Shown piece by piece: positions 35,105 through 47,373 of a stretch of DNA of 64,000 bases; position 1 is the first letter of the stretch; every line of letters starts with the position of its first letter. The stretch is taken from positions 310,001 to 374,000 of the forward strand of contig CATNEN010000037.1 in the NCBI GenBank assembly GCA_950097015.1, read 5' to 3'. Origin of the DNA: Macrostomum hystrix. Its lineage: Eukaryota; Platyhelminthes; Macrostomidae. The position numbers were made by a program, and so were the translations under genes. Under the pieces are notes generated by a model. That model saw nothing but the letters and a program-made list of their open reading frames with translations, had not been told where the DNA came from and made no database searches.

Positions 35105-36098
35105 CTGAAAAGTGGAAAAATAATAAACATATATTTATTATGTGCTACGACTGAATGCTTTCTTTGTGCTGTGTTGTTTTTTTCTGCTCGAAGCAGAACT
35201 CAAGAGAAAGCTCCTTTGGAGCTGTTTTCATTTCCATAATTGGAAGGTCTCAGGAGCAGGTGAGGCAGAGAGAGGGGAGGGGGTACCCTCTAGGTGGAGC
35301 TTGTAAATGCAGTCACTATTGTCGCAGCCTCTCGTCTCATCACTTTAAACAAGAGAGAAAAAATGCAGATAGAAACTAAAAAAACACAGCTTATGGAATT
35401 TGTTGACTGCGTGCAGGCATCACGGATTCCGATGTCATGGCTTTAGTGGATCCGGTTTCTTCCGCACCTCGGCAGCCTTGCCCAAATCGCATGGGGATGA
35501 GCCGGTTTGACTTCACTGTTCAACGTTCTCTACCTGCTGTAGCAACATTTAGCAGCAAATCACACGCACAAGCTACGTTTCTATTTCGATAGATGACGAA
35601 CGCTTCATAGAAGCAGAGGGACAAAGCACTTTGTACTTTATGATAATTTAGCTTTTTCTCCTAGGTGTAGGCTCATTGGTAGAAGATTTCTCCCAGAAAG
35701 CATCTGGGAAAACACTTTTCCCATTTTCTTTTCTATTGACATAAAGGATCGATGAGCCGTGCCTCTACGCGTCTGTTTCGCCTTTCGCTTCTTTCGCCCT
35801 CTCCTTATTTTTGCTCTGTTCCGAAATGCCACGAAAGCACACAAATAGCTAATTTTGTCTCTCAGTGTCTGTCTGCCTTTCTAACTTGGAAAACAGACGG
35901 ACAGGCCTTAGACACTCGATTGTACCAGCTAGATAGGAGCTGGGCAGTGTGGAGCAATACACAAGACAGCCTGTCAGCTGTTGCTAGGCTGCCTTCAAGC
36001 TTCAGCCCCAAGAAGCATTACTGCGAATTCATTTTTACTGTTCTATTCTTTTAAAATTGCATTAAATGTTAGATAGGCTGTAGATCGAGGCAACTCAC
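35105..36098 (-). other. egr: egr intron (994 bp)
   Basis: Donor T|GTGAGT (minus strand, GT at 36097-36098) and acceptor TTTTCAG (35105-35107). A single intron between the activation region and the fingers resembles the two-exon layout of vertebrate EGR1. No other feature is seen inside. Confidence 0.85.
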
Positions 36099-36301
36099 AG
36101 TGAGCATTAGTTGGCAGTTCGTCTTTAACTTCGGTTGTTAACTCTGCCACAACCTCAGCTGCGATGGTGTCCGCCTCTTCCATTGGTTCAGACTTCTGGG
36201 GAACTCTCTGCTGCTGCTGTTGCAGCTGCTGCTGTTGCAGCTGCTGCTGTTGCAGCTGCTGCTGTTGCAGCTGCTGCTTCTGCTGCAGCAGATGTTGCAC
36301 T

Positions 36302-36334
<33 letters not shown>

Positions 36335-36639
36335 AACAGCCTTGGCGATAGCAGAAAGCAACAGCCTGGCTCGTCGTCCAGCTTCGCGCCAAGGAACCCC
36401 GCGCCGGAGGCGAGCCGGGCCTGAGCCTGCGGTCCGCCGGGCGTGTGCAGCGCCATCGGCGTCTTCAACTCATCGTCGGCAGCAAAGAAGTGCTGCGTAG
36501 TCAAGCCGCATGTCTTCGGCGTGTCGCCGCTGTGGAAGGTGTCGAACAGTCGAGCGCTCTCGTCGAGCGACTGCTGCGTGAGTCTCTCCAGGTGCTCGTG
36601 GCTAAAGCTGAAGGCACAGGACTGCAGGTTCTCCATCAT
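36099..36639 (-). CDS. egr: egr exon 1: N-terminal regulatory region with polyQ
   Basis: Starts at ATG 36637-36639 (a second ATG follows at once; the longer frame to 36663 begins with TTG). It encodes 180 codons plus one base. Features in order: MMENLQSCAFSFSHEHLERL; an acidic/Ser region; a glutamine-rich block of about 50 residues (residues ~98-148) encoded by CAG runs mixed with CAA; then acidic EPMEEADTIAAEVVAELTTE. It is spliced to exon 2 in phase 1 (541 + 647 nt = 396 codons including stop), which confirms the model. The region resembles a transactivation domain by composition only. No NAB-binding (R1) motif was recognised with certainty. CAG runs may be length-polymorphic. Confidence 0.88.
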
Positions 36640-36995
36640 CGCCAAAGGCGTTATCGCTGCCAACCAGGATGCCAGTTTTGCTGTTTGCTGTCAGCACAAT
36701 GCTGCTCTTGTTAGCTGTTTAGCTTTTAGTATAGCCGCCTTACTGATTGCCTGAAGGCCGCACGAGCGGAAAGCCAACGATTGAATAGGCTTTTCAGACT
36801 GGGCCGGAAGGAATACAGGGGTTTGCAAAGCCTGATCAACGATTTGATTAGCTTTTTAAGAAGAGAAGACTTTGTGGTCCGCCTTTTCAACAAAGGCCTT
36901 TTTAACAATGCTTTGCTTGCTGGTTTCTGGGGACAGGAAAGCTATTGGAAGTCTGTGTGCATGTCTTTAGGGTTTTATGAATGAATCGCAGAATT

Positions 36996-37005
36996 CCATA
37001 TAAGG
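36996..37005 (-). promoter_or_regulatory. egr: Serum response element: perfect CArG box with flanking ETS cores
   Basis: CCATATAAGG fits CC(A/T)6GG exactly and lies about 357 bp upstream of the egr ATG. It sits within TTCCATATAAGGAA, so a GGAA ETS core overlaps each end on opposite strands, the composite SRF/TCF arrangement. Vertebrate Egr1 is induced through such elements. Confidence 0.6.
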
Positions 37006-37132
37006 AACTTATTGGCCTGTTGGCCAGTCAGAGAGAGAGAGAAAGGCTTGGCTGGGTAAGAGGGTGACACAAGAAAATGGTTTGAGAGGCAGATAGCGCG
37101 GCCTCTACTGGCTTACCAAAAATAGCTAAGAC

Positions 37133-37140
37133 TGACGTCA
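37133..37140. promoter_or_regulatory. egr: Perfect palindromic CRE (TGACGTCA)
   Basis: The full 8-bp CREB site lies 494 bp upstream of the egr ATG and 128 bp from the CArG box. A near-CArG/MEF2-like CCAAAAATAG lies between them at 37116-37125. The order and spacing fit an immediate-early promoter. Confidence 0.55.
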
Positions 37141-38193
37141 AACAAACTGCAGGGGAGAGAATTATAGTGAGGTGAGAGGGTTGAGTGCGGCCAGTGTACA
37201 CTCATCCCGGGAGGTACACGATTTCTGCGCTCCCGCCCCAACGTACTTTCTCTCCCTATCCTTCTATCTCTCCTCTCTCTCCTTCCAACCCTTATCATGT
37301 CCGTTTGTATCAGTCGCCGCCCCAGTCGTGTCTTCGGTCCGGCCCTGTACTCTGTGATATCCGATTGCAGTATCAACCTCCCCTCTTTCATGTCTGCTCA
37401 ATCTCTTTCTCTAGCCCTGGCTGACGCAAATGGCGCGCGTGCAGCGAGTCGCAATCCCGTCGAACAGCCACTGGTGAAAGCCGCGCATCTTTTCAGTGGC
37501 ACTGAGTTGAGTATCAGGCATAGAGTAGCGAGGTAAACAACTAAAATCTAATCCAGACTATACTCTGGCTGGGGAAAAGAAGTACACGCCAACCCAAAAA
37601 TGACTGCAACTTAAAACTTGTTAGCCAAAAGAATCAGTTGCTAGCGAGAACTCCTGACGCAAAGGCAAAGTACAAATCACTAAATCATTAGTCCTACTAA
37701 TGTATGCTCGGCAATTGTCAAAATTAGCGCCCATAGCGAGAACTTCAAATGCAAATTACCAACTTGCGTCACTGCGTAAGCAAAATTTCAGGGAAGATGG
37801 GTAGGAAGTAAATTCCCTTTTAATTTTAGTTTAAATTTTCTCTTGAATCGTGACGCGAGTGGTGCAGCCTGATCACAAAACGAATTGCAATATAAGGGTT
37901 GCTTGACTCAATCACACATGTGATGAATTGGAAGAAGTAACACGGATGCAAAATGAGTGAGTGAAGTGAATGAAGTGAGTTGCGACAAGAAGAGACCCAT
38001 AGCCTCTAGCCATGGGTCCTTACTTTTGACTGTTGCTGAGAATAAATATAAGATGCCGTCATTACCAGTGGAAAAACCAAAGGTGTATTTCAAATACCCG
38101 CATTTTCCTGTATGCCCCAAAATATTCAACCAATTACCATGAAAATCCACGACCACGGCCAAAATTATCCACTCTATCCGGTAAAAAACCTGC
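37141..38193. other. Upstream of egr, no gene seen
   Basis: Pyrimidine-rich at 37240-37400. Open frames here lack domains or splice partners. Confidence 0.45.
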
Positions 38194-38205
38194 AAGAATC
38201 ACTAA

Positions 38206-38580
38206 CAATAATAATAATAATAATAATTGTAGGAGGGCTGCGGGCAGTGGCACATCATTTGGTGACACCAGACCCGCAGCCAGCGAGGAGACAATTCTGC
38301 CCATTTCGCTGACTCCTGAGCACACACGCACACAGATACTCTACGCAGGCATACGCTCACACAGGTGTGTACATCTGCCCTGACTTTCTCATCGTCAGGC
38401 AGTGTACACTCTCACTGTGCCTTGGAGGTTGGCCCTCAAGAGCGTAAATTGCTCGACAAGCCCTCAAGCCTTCTCTCCGCGGCTGCGCCTCAAATAAATG
38501 TGGCCTCGCCGTGGAATCGAACTTAGGGACCGTGGTGCGAGAGGCAAACGCGATAACCGCTCTGCCACCGACCCCCCTTT
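38206..38580 (-). mobile_element. tRNA-derived SINE, copy D: full length with 12-bp target-site duplication
   Basis: Reference copy, 375 bp. Read on the minus strand, the tRNA-like head has an A box TGGCAGAGCGG (38558-38568) and a B box GTTCGATTCC (38513-38522). The body has GCCTGACGATGAGAAAGTCA and CAGGAGTCAGCGAAATGGGC, and the tail is an ATT repeat (about 38206-38228). A perfect direct repeat AAGAATCACTAA flanks it (38194-38205 and 38581-38592), showing insertion by LINE-type target-primed reverse transcription. Confidence 0.95.
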
Positions 38581-38592
38581 AAGAATCACTAA

Positions 38593-40482
38593 ACATAGAC
38601 TTCAGCCGGTGGCTGTCAGGCGCTGTGCTGCCTGTGCTGAGTGGCTGTCACGAGCCGAAGCCGGTTCTCGGTTGTTGAAGTCGGGTCGGTGACGATGCCG
38701 AGGGACGAACGAAGGTAAGATAACGGCCGAGGACCGGAACGAAACGAACACGAAAACGTAGCGGGTACGGTCGGAACGAAAACGGCTGCTCGAAGTGCGT
38801 GCCGCACCACTCGCTTAAATAGAGCCCAGAGTCACGCGCTCACGCCGTGATCGCGTGATTAGCCCGACCTTGAATGTCTAGCTGACCGAGATGCTGGACA
38901 GCCAGATCACGTGCCTCGCCTGCCGATCGGTGATTGGTCGGGAAGGGAGTGGGGTGGGTTCGAGCCCGGGAAAGGGGATGGTTTATTACCTAGGAGTGGG
39001 GTAGGTGCGCGATTACGTAACAATGATTTATGACAAGGAAAACAAAGACGAGGTGGGTGTGTGATTTAAAAATATGAAATAATTTATGGCTATGTGCGCA
39101 ATTGGAAAGGGAGGAGGGGTGGGGGGCACTTGACAGTTGGAAGAGTCATAAATCATGGGGAAGGGAGGGAGGTGTGCGTATTTTTACAGTTGAGGAAGTC
39201 GTAAGTTATGCTAAAAGGAGCGAGTTAGGCGTATTTTGACAGCAAAAAGACAAAGAAAGATTATTTACGACCGAGAAGGGTTTTGACAGCTCAAGGTCGC
39301 AGACGATGAGTCATCGAGGGAGGGAAGGGAAGGGAAAGGAAGGGAAGGGAAGGGAAGGGATGCACGGAAAATATCCTAAAAAAGATTAATATACCCCTAA
39401 AGTCGCTGTTACATCATACTTTTGAACCAATATGGATTCGCCAAATAGGTTTATACAAAGTAATGTTAGTTGTTCTTGTCACCAGGGTCGCTGAATGTCT
39501 CAACGATGCTGACTCGGATGGCTTTGAAAGTTAGTTGATCGTGAAGGGGCGGAACTTTTTTTCATTTGATGAACTTTCTTGAAAATCGGTCATTCGGTTT
39601 GGGAGCCACCGTGAATTTCAAATAGGACCTTTTCTTCTTTTATTGGTATCTTGTAGTTTGATGCTTGCACATTCGAAAAATGGTTTAACTGCTGCTTTCT
39701 AAGAGACCAATAAAAGTTTTCAGTACGAGTGTCTTGTACCAAAAGATAATAACAATTTTTCGGTTCATCCGCATGGATACTGTTCATATCGGTTCCATCT
39801 TAAGATTCTGTCTGCCAAAGCTGTAACTAAGCCAGCTTATGCAAATATTTGCTTCGACTGTTACTGGTAAGCGATCGACTGGACACAATCTGGTAAGCTT
39901 TCAGGAGTAGTAGTTCGCGCAGATTAAAATTTGATTAAAACTCGACAGGGACGTGTCCATAAATGGCGCATGCAAGCAATAGAATAATAAAAGGCATACC
40001 ACAAACGCCTTATGATAAGCAAGGCAACGCACAGCTTACCTCACAAGATCAACAAACTTTTTACCACTGCCGCTTATAAAGTACCTGACAATTTAAAAAA
40101 TTCCAAAGAGAACAAGTTGCATACACCGATCAATTGGACCGCTAACCGCCCACGCATCATGTCGGAACCAATGCGTCCTCCACCATTGCACGGGTCATAT
40201 TCTCTCTTCCTTGATAGAGATCAGAATTAGCTTTTTCCTATGAATCAGCTGCAGGTGCAGGCAGTGTCTTTGCTTATTAGTAATTCAAATTATGACAAGC
40301 AGGGAAAACGTGGGGGCGTTTATTGCGCCCACATGTTGTCCACCGATGGCAAACAGGACAATGAAATAGCGTACACGTATCATTGGAGTGCTCATTAACA
40401 GTAGAACTTCCAAGGATGGACCTTTTTTGCTGCACCTGAACGGAGCAACGCAAGCTCACGAAACTCAAGGAAACGGGCCAGC
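38593..40482. other. No gene seen; (GGGAA)n tract at about 39313-39360
   Basis: GC-rich at first (38600-38960), then purine-rich with a GGGAA/GGGAAA run, then AT-rich. No coding evidence. Confidence 0.45.
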
Positions 40483-40745
40483 TTTTTGTTGCGCATCTTC
40501 TGAAACAAGAATTCGCCAGCTACTCAGACTGTTGAGATATTCGATGGTTCTGGCCGAAGGTCGGATTTTTCCCATAAGCTCTAATGTATTTCATACACCC
40601 CGATACACAAGTTAGCACTGCGCCTCAGTGCGGCCTTGCCAGGCCTTCAAAATTGATCAGCATGTCACCCGAATGTGCCCGCCTGCATCATCTCCGTCTT
40701 CGTTGGTCACCTACCTTTATCTAGATGGACTGCTGGACCTTCAAG
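40483..40745 (-). repeat. Dispersed repeat, copy 2 (inverted relative to 33281-33575)
   Basis: Its reverse complement matches copy 1 almost base for base over about 260 bp; it lacks a few short segments present there (for example the extra CTCG in GTGTACTCGTATGAAATACA). Confidence 0.9.
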
Positions 40746-42044
40746 GGCTACAACAGGTGGGAAGAGGCCACTATGGAATTTCCCCAATTTCACTGATCAA
40801 GCCTAAATATTAGGCGCAGCTCAACCACAGGACACCATCGCCTAGGCTGTCAACCAATCAGTCACAACCCAACGCTGTTAGCATTCAGGCGCTGCCAAAA
40901 AATTACAGGGGTGGAAATTTTTAAAGAAATGACTTCCTGCTAAAAAATGTATTTTGCTTTCAATAATTTCTAGAAGCTCGTTGTAGATAATTGACTTTCG
41001 TTTCTATAGTTTTTCAATCTGAAGGAACAGTCTTTCACTTTTTTTATTTCACTTACATTGCCATTCTCCTTGGCTCGGCAGGAAATTGCCGACTTAGAAT
41101 ACTACTGTAGCAGTAGTATAGTTCAGACACGCTAAATAGACTAGCTACAACAGACAGCTAGCACAGGTAAAGTGGAAAGAAGGTGCTATTTTCCTCTAGG
41201 GACAGACCACGGAAATATTTCAAATACCCTCAGCTGCTTAACGATAAAGATAAGTTAACGATTTGGGAGCTACTTAACGATTTCTCCAAAACCGAATCAC
41301 CGATTTCCGTGAAAGTCCATCAAATGGATCAAAATTTTCCGAAATAACTTTTAAAGCCGTCCGGCGTGAATATCGTCGAGATATTCAACGATTCTTGTCG
41401 AAGACCCTGGTGACAAGGACTGCTATCATTGCTCTGAATAAAACTCAATAGCGAATCTATATTTGTTCATTAATCTGCGTCCATCTGTCGAAGGGACCTT
41501 TGTTCTCAGAATAAACGGAACCAGAGTCTTGGATGCTCCTTAAAAAAGCTGGTCCCGACGGTCGACACCGTCGTGACGGTGATGACGGTGATGAAGGGGA
41601 CCCTGGTGACTGGGATTCTGAGAAAGAATGTCCCTGCAACTGATTGAAATAATTTAAGCAAGCCAACTTGGTTTTATAATGAAATTTTGTTAACATCATG
41701 CCTATATTGGTCGTTTTAGCCATGACCAAGACACCCCGCTGAGTATCGTTGAATATCTAGACGATGCCGATGTTTTGTGATTCTGGAAGGTTTTTCATCG
41801 AATAGTCCGGAAAATTTTAGCCCATGTTCTTGGATTTTCATGGCGATTAGTCAAATATTTTAGGCGCTAAAGAAAAAAGAAAAATGTGGTATTTTTAAAT
41901 ACTCTGCTTGGACTTTTGACTTGCTAATGAAAACGAAACTTTTAAGGGATATTTTCACGTTGAGGACGCAGCGAGGAGGCGGAGGGGACCGCCCATTCCG
42001 CTAACCCCTGGCAAATCAGACGACCTCAGGAGAGGTGATGTTGC
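40746..42044. other. No gene; short SINE-like remnant near 41967-42015
   Basis: GCAGCGAGGAGG and CCGCCCATTCCGCTAACCCCTG resemble the inverted SINE 3' body. Otherwise nothing is supported. Confidence 0.4.
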
Positions 42045-42375
42045 TCAGGGTGGCCCGTCGGACTCGCCTGCAGCGTGGTCCTCCGCACTGTCGGTGGGGA
42101 AGACGTTGGCTCGCCCAGTATTCCGGAGGTACCGGGCAAGCTGAGGGATGCTCTCGAGCCTGCAAGCATCGGAGAGAGTTGGGTTTGGCCCAAGGTGTTC
42201 AAGCCTTGCCCTGGTGAAAACTGGGCAGTGGCAGATAAAGTGCTCGGCGTTTTCACTGCCTGAGCTACAAAATATGCATTTGTCCTCCAGGAGCTGGCCC
42301 TGGAGATATCGATGCCGAGAAAAACAGCCATGCCCTGAGAGGGCCATGCTGACTGCGCGGAGATCTCTGCGGTTC
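42045..42375 (-). mobile_element. Non-LTR retrotransposon (LINE) fragment: ORF2 C-terminal zinc motif
   Basis: The minus strand reads LNRRDLRAVSMALSGHGCFS, then CIFCSSGSENAEHFICHC, which is C-x2-C-x8-H-x4-C, the zinc motif found after the RT/RNase H region in Jockey/I-type LINEs. A stop lies just upstream in frame and no RT is present, so this is a truncated relic. Confidence 0.7.
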
Positions 42376-43050
42376 AGCTTTTAGAGGGCACGAAGTTAAA
42401 GTGCTTCGCCCTGCTATTTAGGTAGGTCATTTTACCATAGGCTCATGCGGTACACTTTAATGTGCTTGCTAATTCGAAAAAAATTCAGTTTTATCAAGGG
42501 TGCTTTCCTTTCCTAAAAAACCTTGAACAGGTTGATCAAACTGCACTCCATTAATGTGTGATCCGCATACAAGTGGCCGCGGACGTCTGAGAGAAAGTGC
42601 ATTGCATTCGGAACTGATCTGTGTTCTACGGCTCCAGCACTAGCTGAGGCTTCATGGCGAATCAATTTTTTATAGGCTATGCAGATACAGGCCAAGCCCA
42701 TTCTGAGCCATGTTCGCGCATCTCAACAGCCTCTTCAGTGCATCTGACCGCACCTGAGGATTGAGCGCAGATGTTTGGCTATCGAGGATGGCAGGTCGGA
42801 ATTGTCCTCATAACCGAATTGAATTCTTTTCCCCTTTGGGGACAGGCAGCAGTTTGGAGTGCATCCAATATCTCGCATCCGTGCGCATCTCCCAAATTTG
42901 GTCTGACATTTTCAGCACAGCCTGCGTCTGAATTCGCACCCCGAGGATCTACAAAAGCAGAATATTATCTCTAGACAGTCAAAGATGCCTTTGAATTAAT
43001 AAGTCCTACTTCTATTATGTGCGATTCACACGAGACTTTAGATTACACGA
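42376..43050. other. No gene seen
   Basis: Unique sequence; open frames are short and featureless. Confidence 0.45.
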
Positions 43051-43227
43051 TTGTTACCGTACCACCTCACAATGATACCGTACCATCTCACAATGATACC
43101 GTACCATCTCAAAATGATACAGTACCATCTCACAATGATACCGTACCATCTCACAATGATACCGTACCATCTCAAAATGATACAGTACCATCTCACAATG
43201 ACACAGTACCATTTAAAATATATACTG
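43051..43227. repeat. 21-bp tandem array, left part
   Basis: About 8 units of TACCATCTCACAATGATACC plus G, with AAAATGATACAG variants; the last is diverged. The same 21-bp period resumes after the SINE with different bases. Confidence 0.9.
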
Positions 43228-43231
43228 TACC

Positions 43232-43525
43232 CGCGGGTTAGAGGTAGAGCGATCTAACGTGTTTGCCTCTCGCACAAAGGTCCCTGAGCTCGATTCCGCG
43301 ACGAAGCCACATTAATTTTGGGCGCAACCGCAGAGAGAAGGCTTGGAGGCTTGACGTGCATTCACGCCTTGGAGGCCAATCTCCAAGGCACAGTGAGAGG
43401 CAGTGTACACTGCCTGATAATGAGAGATGCTGGGCAGATGTACACACCCGTGTGATCAGTTTGTGCCTGTGTACAGTATGTGCCTGTGCTCGGGAGTCGG
43501 CTGAATGGGCAGAATCGCGTCCTCG
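43232..43525 (+). mobile_element. tRNA-derived SINE, copy E, between two 21-bp arrays
   Basis: The head has AGGTAGAGCGATCTAACGTG and GAGCTCGATTCCGCG. The body includes AGGCACAGTGAGAG and ends near GAATGGGCAGAATCGCGTCC, without an ATT tail. Confidence 0.85.
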
Positions 43526-43735
43526 CACTAACATACTGTACCATCACACTAACATACTGTACCATCACACTAACATACTGTACCATCAAACTAACATACT
43601 GTACCATCACACTAACATACTGTACCATCACACTAACATACTTTACCATCACACTAACATACTGTACCATCACACTAACATACTGTACCATCACACGAAG
43701 ATACCGTACCGTTGCGTCAACATTCGGTACTTATC
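43526..43735. repeat. 21-bp tandem array, right part
   Basis: About 9 units of TACCATCACACTAACATACT plus G, aligned in period and in TACCATC...ATAC with the left part. The last unit (CGAAGATACCG) resembles the left-part type. Confidence 0.9.
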
Positions 43736-45171
43736 TCTCAATCGTTAAGGGCATATGCTCAACATGAGATTTTTGTTATTTTCGCTGTTCTATTGATCTC
43801 TCCTCGCCTGCTTGACCATCCGGGCCCGTTGTCTGCTAATATAATCAAGCGCATTCAGGCAGGGGACCTCCCCCCCGGATCTCAGCTAAGGAAAAAACGA
43901 ATTTGTATGGAGCCAAGCCACTACCTATCCATCCGTATGAGGGGACTGGAGCACTCCCTCGGGATTGAGTGAGCACCATACTCTCTCTCTCTCCACGAAA
44001 TGGGGCTCGGGTTCTCCAAACGAAGACGACGGGCGGGGCTGCTGTGCGCCGGATTTTTGATCCCGGATGTGAATGATGATCGAGCCGCTCAGGAAGCTTG
44101 GGTTCCGCGGCCCTGTGGAAGCTTAGATAGCGGCGGCAAAGCTTTAGCTATCGGTGGAAGCAGAAAATAACCGAGAGAAATGAAAAAAAGATTGCTCTTA
44201 TTGAAAGAGGAACAGAGAATCGACACGCCAGTCTGTGCATTGATTGAGGACCGGCTAGTCGCCATCCCTGTCAGCTCGGACCTTTTTCTGACTCCATTCT
44301 CCCTTTCCTCTACTTTCTTCTGACGAGTTGAGTGGGACAATTCTCTGTCAGGGGGGTGGGTATAAAGGAAGACAATTAGAGAGTGCGTGTGAGACATGTG
44401 CGAGTTGGGATAGAAACTTCGATATCCCTTCCCAGACTTAGATCGATTTGAGTGCAAGCTGGTACATGGCAGCTACTAAAGCGGAGGTACGACGCACTCG
44501 TATTTTTCCCAACTATGAAGCGGTTATTATTAACTTAGAGGACAATAATTCTCTATAGCTAATGATCAATTCCACACAGCTTTTAGTGACCTTAAAGATT
44601 TAGATCTACTTGGTTATCGACGCACTTCAGTACGAATTTTTTATTGCACAATCACGAAGCCTTTTTGTCTTAGTTGGCCCATTTACGATTTAAATATGAA
44701 CTGTATTTAAATCTGTAACTAATCGAAATAGTACTTAATCCTTCAGCTTTAATGTTGCGAATATATTTTCTGTCCATGGACAGGGGAGGGGGCGCCACAT
44801 TCACAAAATTTTTACTTTAGCTAATGCTGCTTATCCATATCACAGATGGCTGGCTGCAGTTAGATAACTTTGAAATAATTCAGGGAAAAATGGTATGTCG
44901 GGTAAACATATTTGCAAGATTAAAACTGCGCTTTCACCGCTTTCTGACAGTTAAAGTTCGAAGTTCGTGAAATCATCTATCTTATTCATGAATGATTAAT
45001 CTTGTTTCTGTAAACTGAGAGAATTTCACCAATTAAAAGCGATAATTTAGTTTACGATTACTACTATTGATAACTATGGCGACTATGATCAGATAGATAA
45101 TGAGCAGTTAGCTATGGCTTAATTTTTATACGCTTATATGTATTTAGTTTCATGTGACCCATAATCTACCA
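43736..45171. other. No gene seen
   Basis: It contains CT/GA runs near 43979-43995 and a 122-codon minus frame (44089-44457) without recognisable features. Confidence 0.45.
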
Positions 45172-46392
45172 ATGCTAAAGCTATTATCAGTCAATGCTGA
45201 AGCTATGATCAGTCAATGCTGAAGCTATGATCAGGCAATACTGAAGCTATGATCAGGCAATACTGAAGCTATGATCAGTCAATACTGAAGCTATGATCAG
45301 CCAATACTGAAGCTATGATCAGCCAATACTGAAGCTATGATCAGTCAATACTGAACCTATGGCCAGTCAATGCTGAAGCTATGATCAGTCAATACTGAAG
45401 CTATGATCAGCCAATACTGAAGCTATGATCAGCCAATACTGAAGCTATGATCAGTCAATACTGAACCTATGGTCAGTCAATGCTGAAGCTATGATCAGTC
45501 AATGCTGAAGCTATTATCAGTCAATGCTGAAGCTTATGATCAGTCAATGCTGAAGCTATGATCAGTCAATGCTGAAGCTATGATCAGTCAATGCTGAAGC
45601 TATGGTCAGTCAATACTGAGGCTATGATCAGTCAATACTGAGGCTATGATCAGGCAATGCTGAAGCTATGATCAGTCAATACTGAAGCTATGATCAGTCA
45701 ATACTGAAGCTATGATCAGCCAATACTGAAGCTATGATCAGTCAATACTGAACCTATGGCCAGTCAATGCTGAAGCTATGATCAGTCAATGCTGAAGCTA
45801 TGGTCAGTCAATGCTGAAGCTATGATCAGTCAATGCTGAAGCTATGGTCAGTCAATACTGAAGCTATGATCAGTCAATACTGAAGCTATGGTCAGTCAAT
45901 ACTGAAGCTATGATCAGTCAATGCTGAAGCTATGATCAGTCAATGCTGAAGCTATGATCAGTCAATGCTGAAGCTATGGTCAGTCAATGCTGAAGCTATG
46001 ATCAGTCAATGCTGAAGCTATGGTCAGTCAATACTGAAGCTATGATCAGTCAATACTGAAGCTATGATCAGTCAATACTGAAGCTATGATCAGTCAATAC
46101 TGAAGCTATGATCAGTCAATACTGAAGCTATGATCAGCCAATACTGAAGCTATGATCAGTCAATACTGAAGCTATGATCAGGCAATACTGAAGCTATGAT
46201 CAGTCAATACTGAAGCTATGATCAGGCAATACTGAAGCTATGATCAGTCAATGCTGAAGCTATGATCAGTCAATACTGAAGCTATGATCAGGCAATACTG
46301 AAGCTATGATCAGTCAATACTGAAGCTATGATCAGGCAATACTGAAGCTATGATCAGTCAATACTGAAGCTATGATCAGCCAATACTGAACC
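45172..46392. repeat. 22-bp tandem array, about 55 copies
   Basis: Unit CTATGATCAGTCAATACTGA plus AG, containing the palindrome TGATCA. Variants (GTCAAT/GCCAAT/GGCAAT, TACT/TGCT) occur in repeated blocks, indicating multi-unit duplication. Confidence 0.97.
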
Positions 46393-47373
46393 ATGCCTTA
46401 GATGTTTAAAATGCTAAGAATCGCCGCTAACTAAGAACGAACCCTTCCACGAACCAGCTCACTCATGCAATCCTCCTACTATTAGTTGCTGCTGTCGTCT
46501 AGTGTTGATATATTCTGAAGGCAAAAAATGGATCAGATTAGAGTTGCTGGGTGTGAGTAAATCTTTTCGCCCAGCAGAAAATTCAGTACCAAATTCGCTT
46601 CTGTACAAAGTATCACTTCTTGGGAATTAGTAGAATTCTCCCATAATCAGCGCGGTGAAGTATGGGGCGAGTTAGTGTAAGGGATTTCGGCATGGGACTC
46701 TGCGCAGTCTCCCTATGGCAACTTTAATGACTCAGCCGCGATCGGAACGCGCGCCACTAGGCTAAGCTGGGGGCGGAGGGGAAAGCGTGCCCGGGTAAGT
46801 GGACGAAACGAAGGTAGAGTGAAGGCATGAGAGAGACCGCGGATGAAGACTCCTTTTTAGTGTTATTCCCTTCTTTTTCTAAACCTCAATGATGGTCCTA
46901 CCCAGCGTCTATCTGTCTCTCAGGACCACGCCTGCGCTGCCCTCCCGCCAATGCAGCATTTTCTCCATGCCTCCTTTCCCCTACAGATTATCCTCTCCTA
47001 CTTCGCATCCCGATTTTCGTCTGTGTGCCCCTCTCTCTCTCTCACTACGGCGTCAATTGGCGGCCGCAGCCCACAGCCAGTGTCCAGCGCTGCTGCCTCC
47101 CCCCATACCCATGCCATCTATCTCTCATGGGGATCCGTCATGAGGCTCCTCTTTGGGGGGCAGGCGCACGTGGAGAAGGGGAGAGAAGGGGCAGGGAGAA
47201 AATCAGTTGGGATGCGGGCATGAATGGCCCGCTGAGACTACGCAATATAAAAAGGGACCCAATAAAGTCCTTTCTGAGGACCCAGAAAGCCCTGATTCAA
47301 CAACGGAGGGGAGGAAAGTCCGGGACCCGGATCGCTCCCGAGCCCTCCTTGATATTTTTCACTCCTCGGAGCC
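46393..47373 (+). other. Upstream region / 5' UTR of the DGK gene
   Basis: CT-rich tracts at 46890-47040. Several short frames are open here but none is spliced in phase to the DGK gene. Confidence 0.4.
47246..47255 (+). promoter_or_regulatory. Candidate TATA box of the DGK gene
   Basis: TATAAAAAGG lies 128 bp before the DGK start codon, which would give a 5' UTR near 100 nt. Inferred from position and consensus only. Confidence 0.4.

Noticed and set aside
42026-42331. 101-aa minus ORF in the alternate frame of the LINE fragment
   Set aside because: The zinc motif lies in the overlapping 42045-42347 frame; this one is its shadow.
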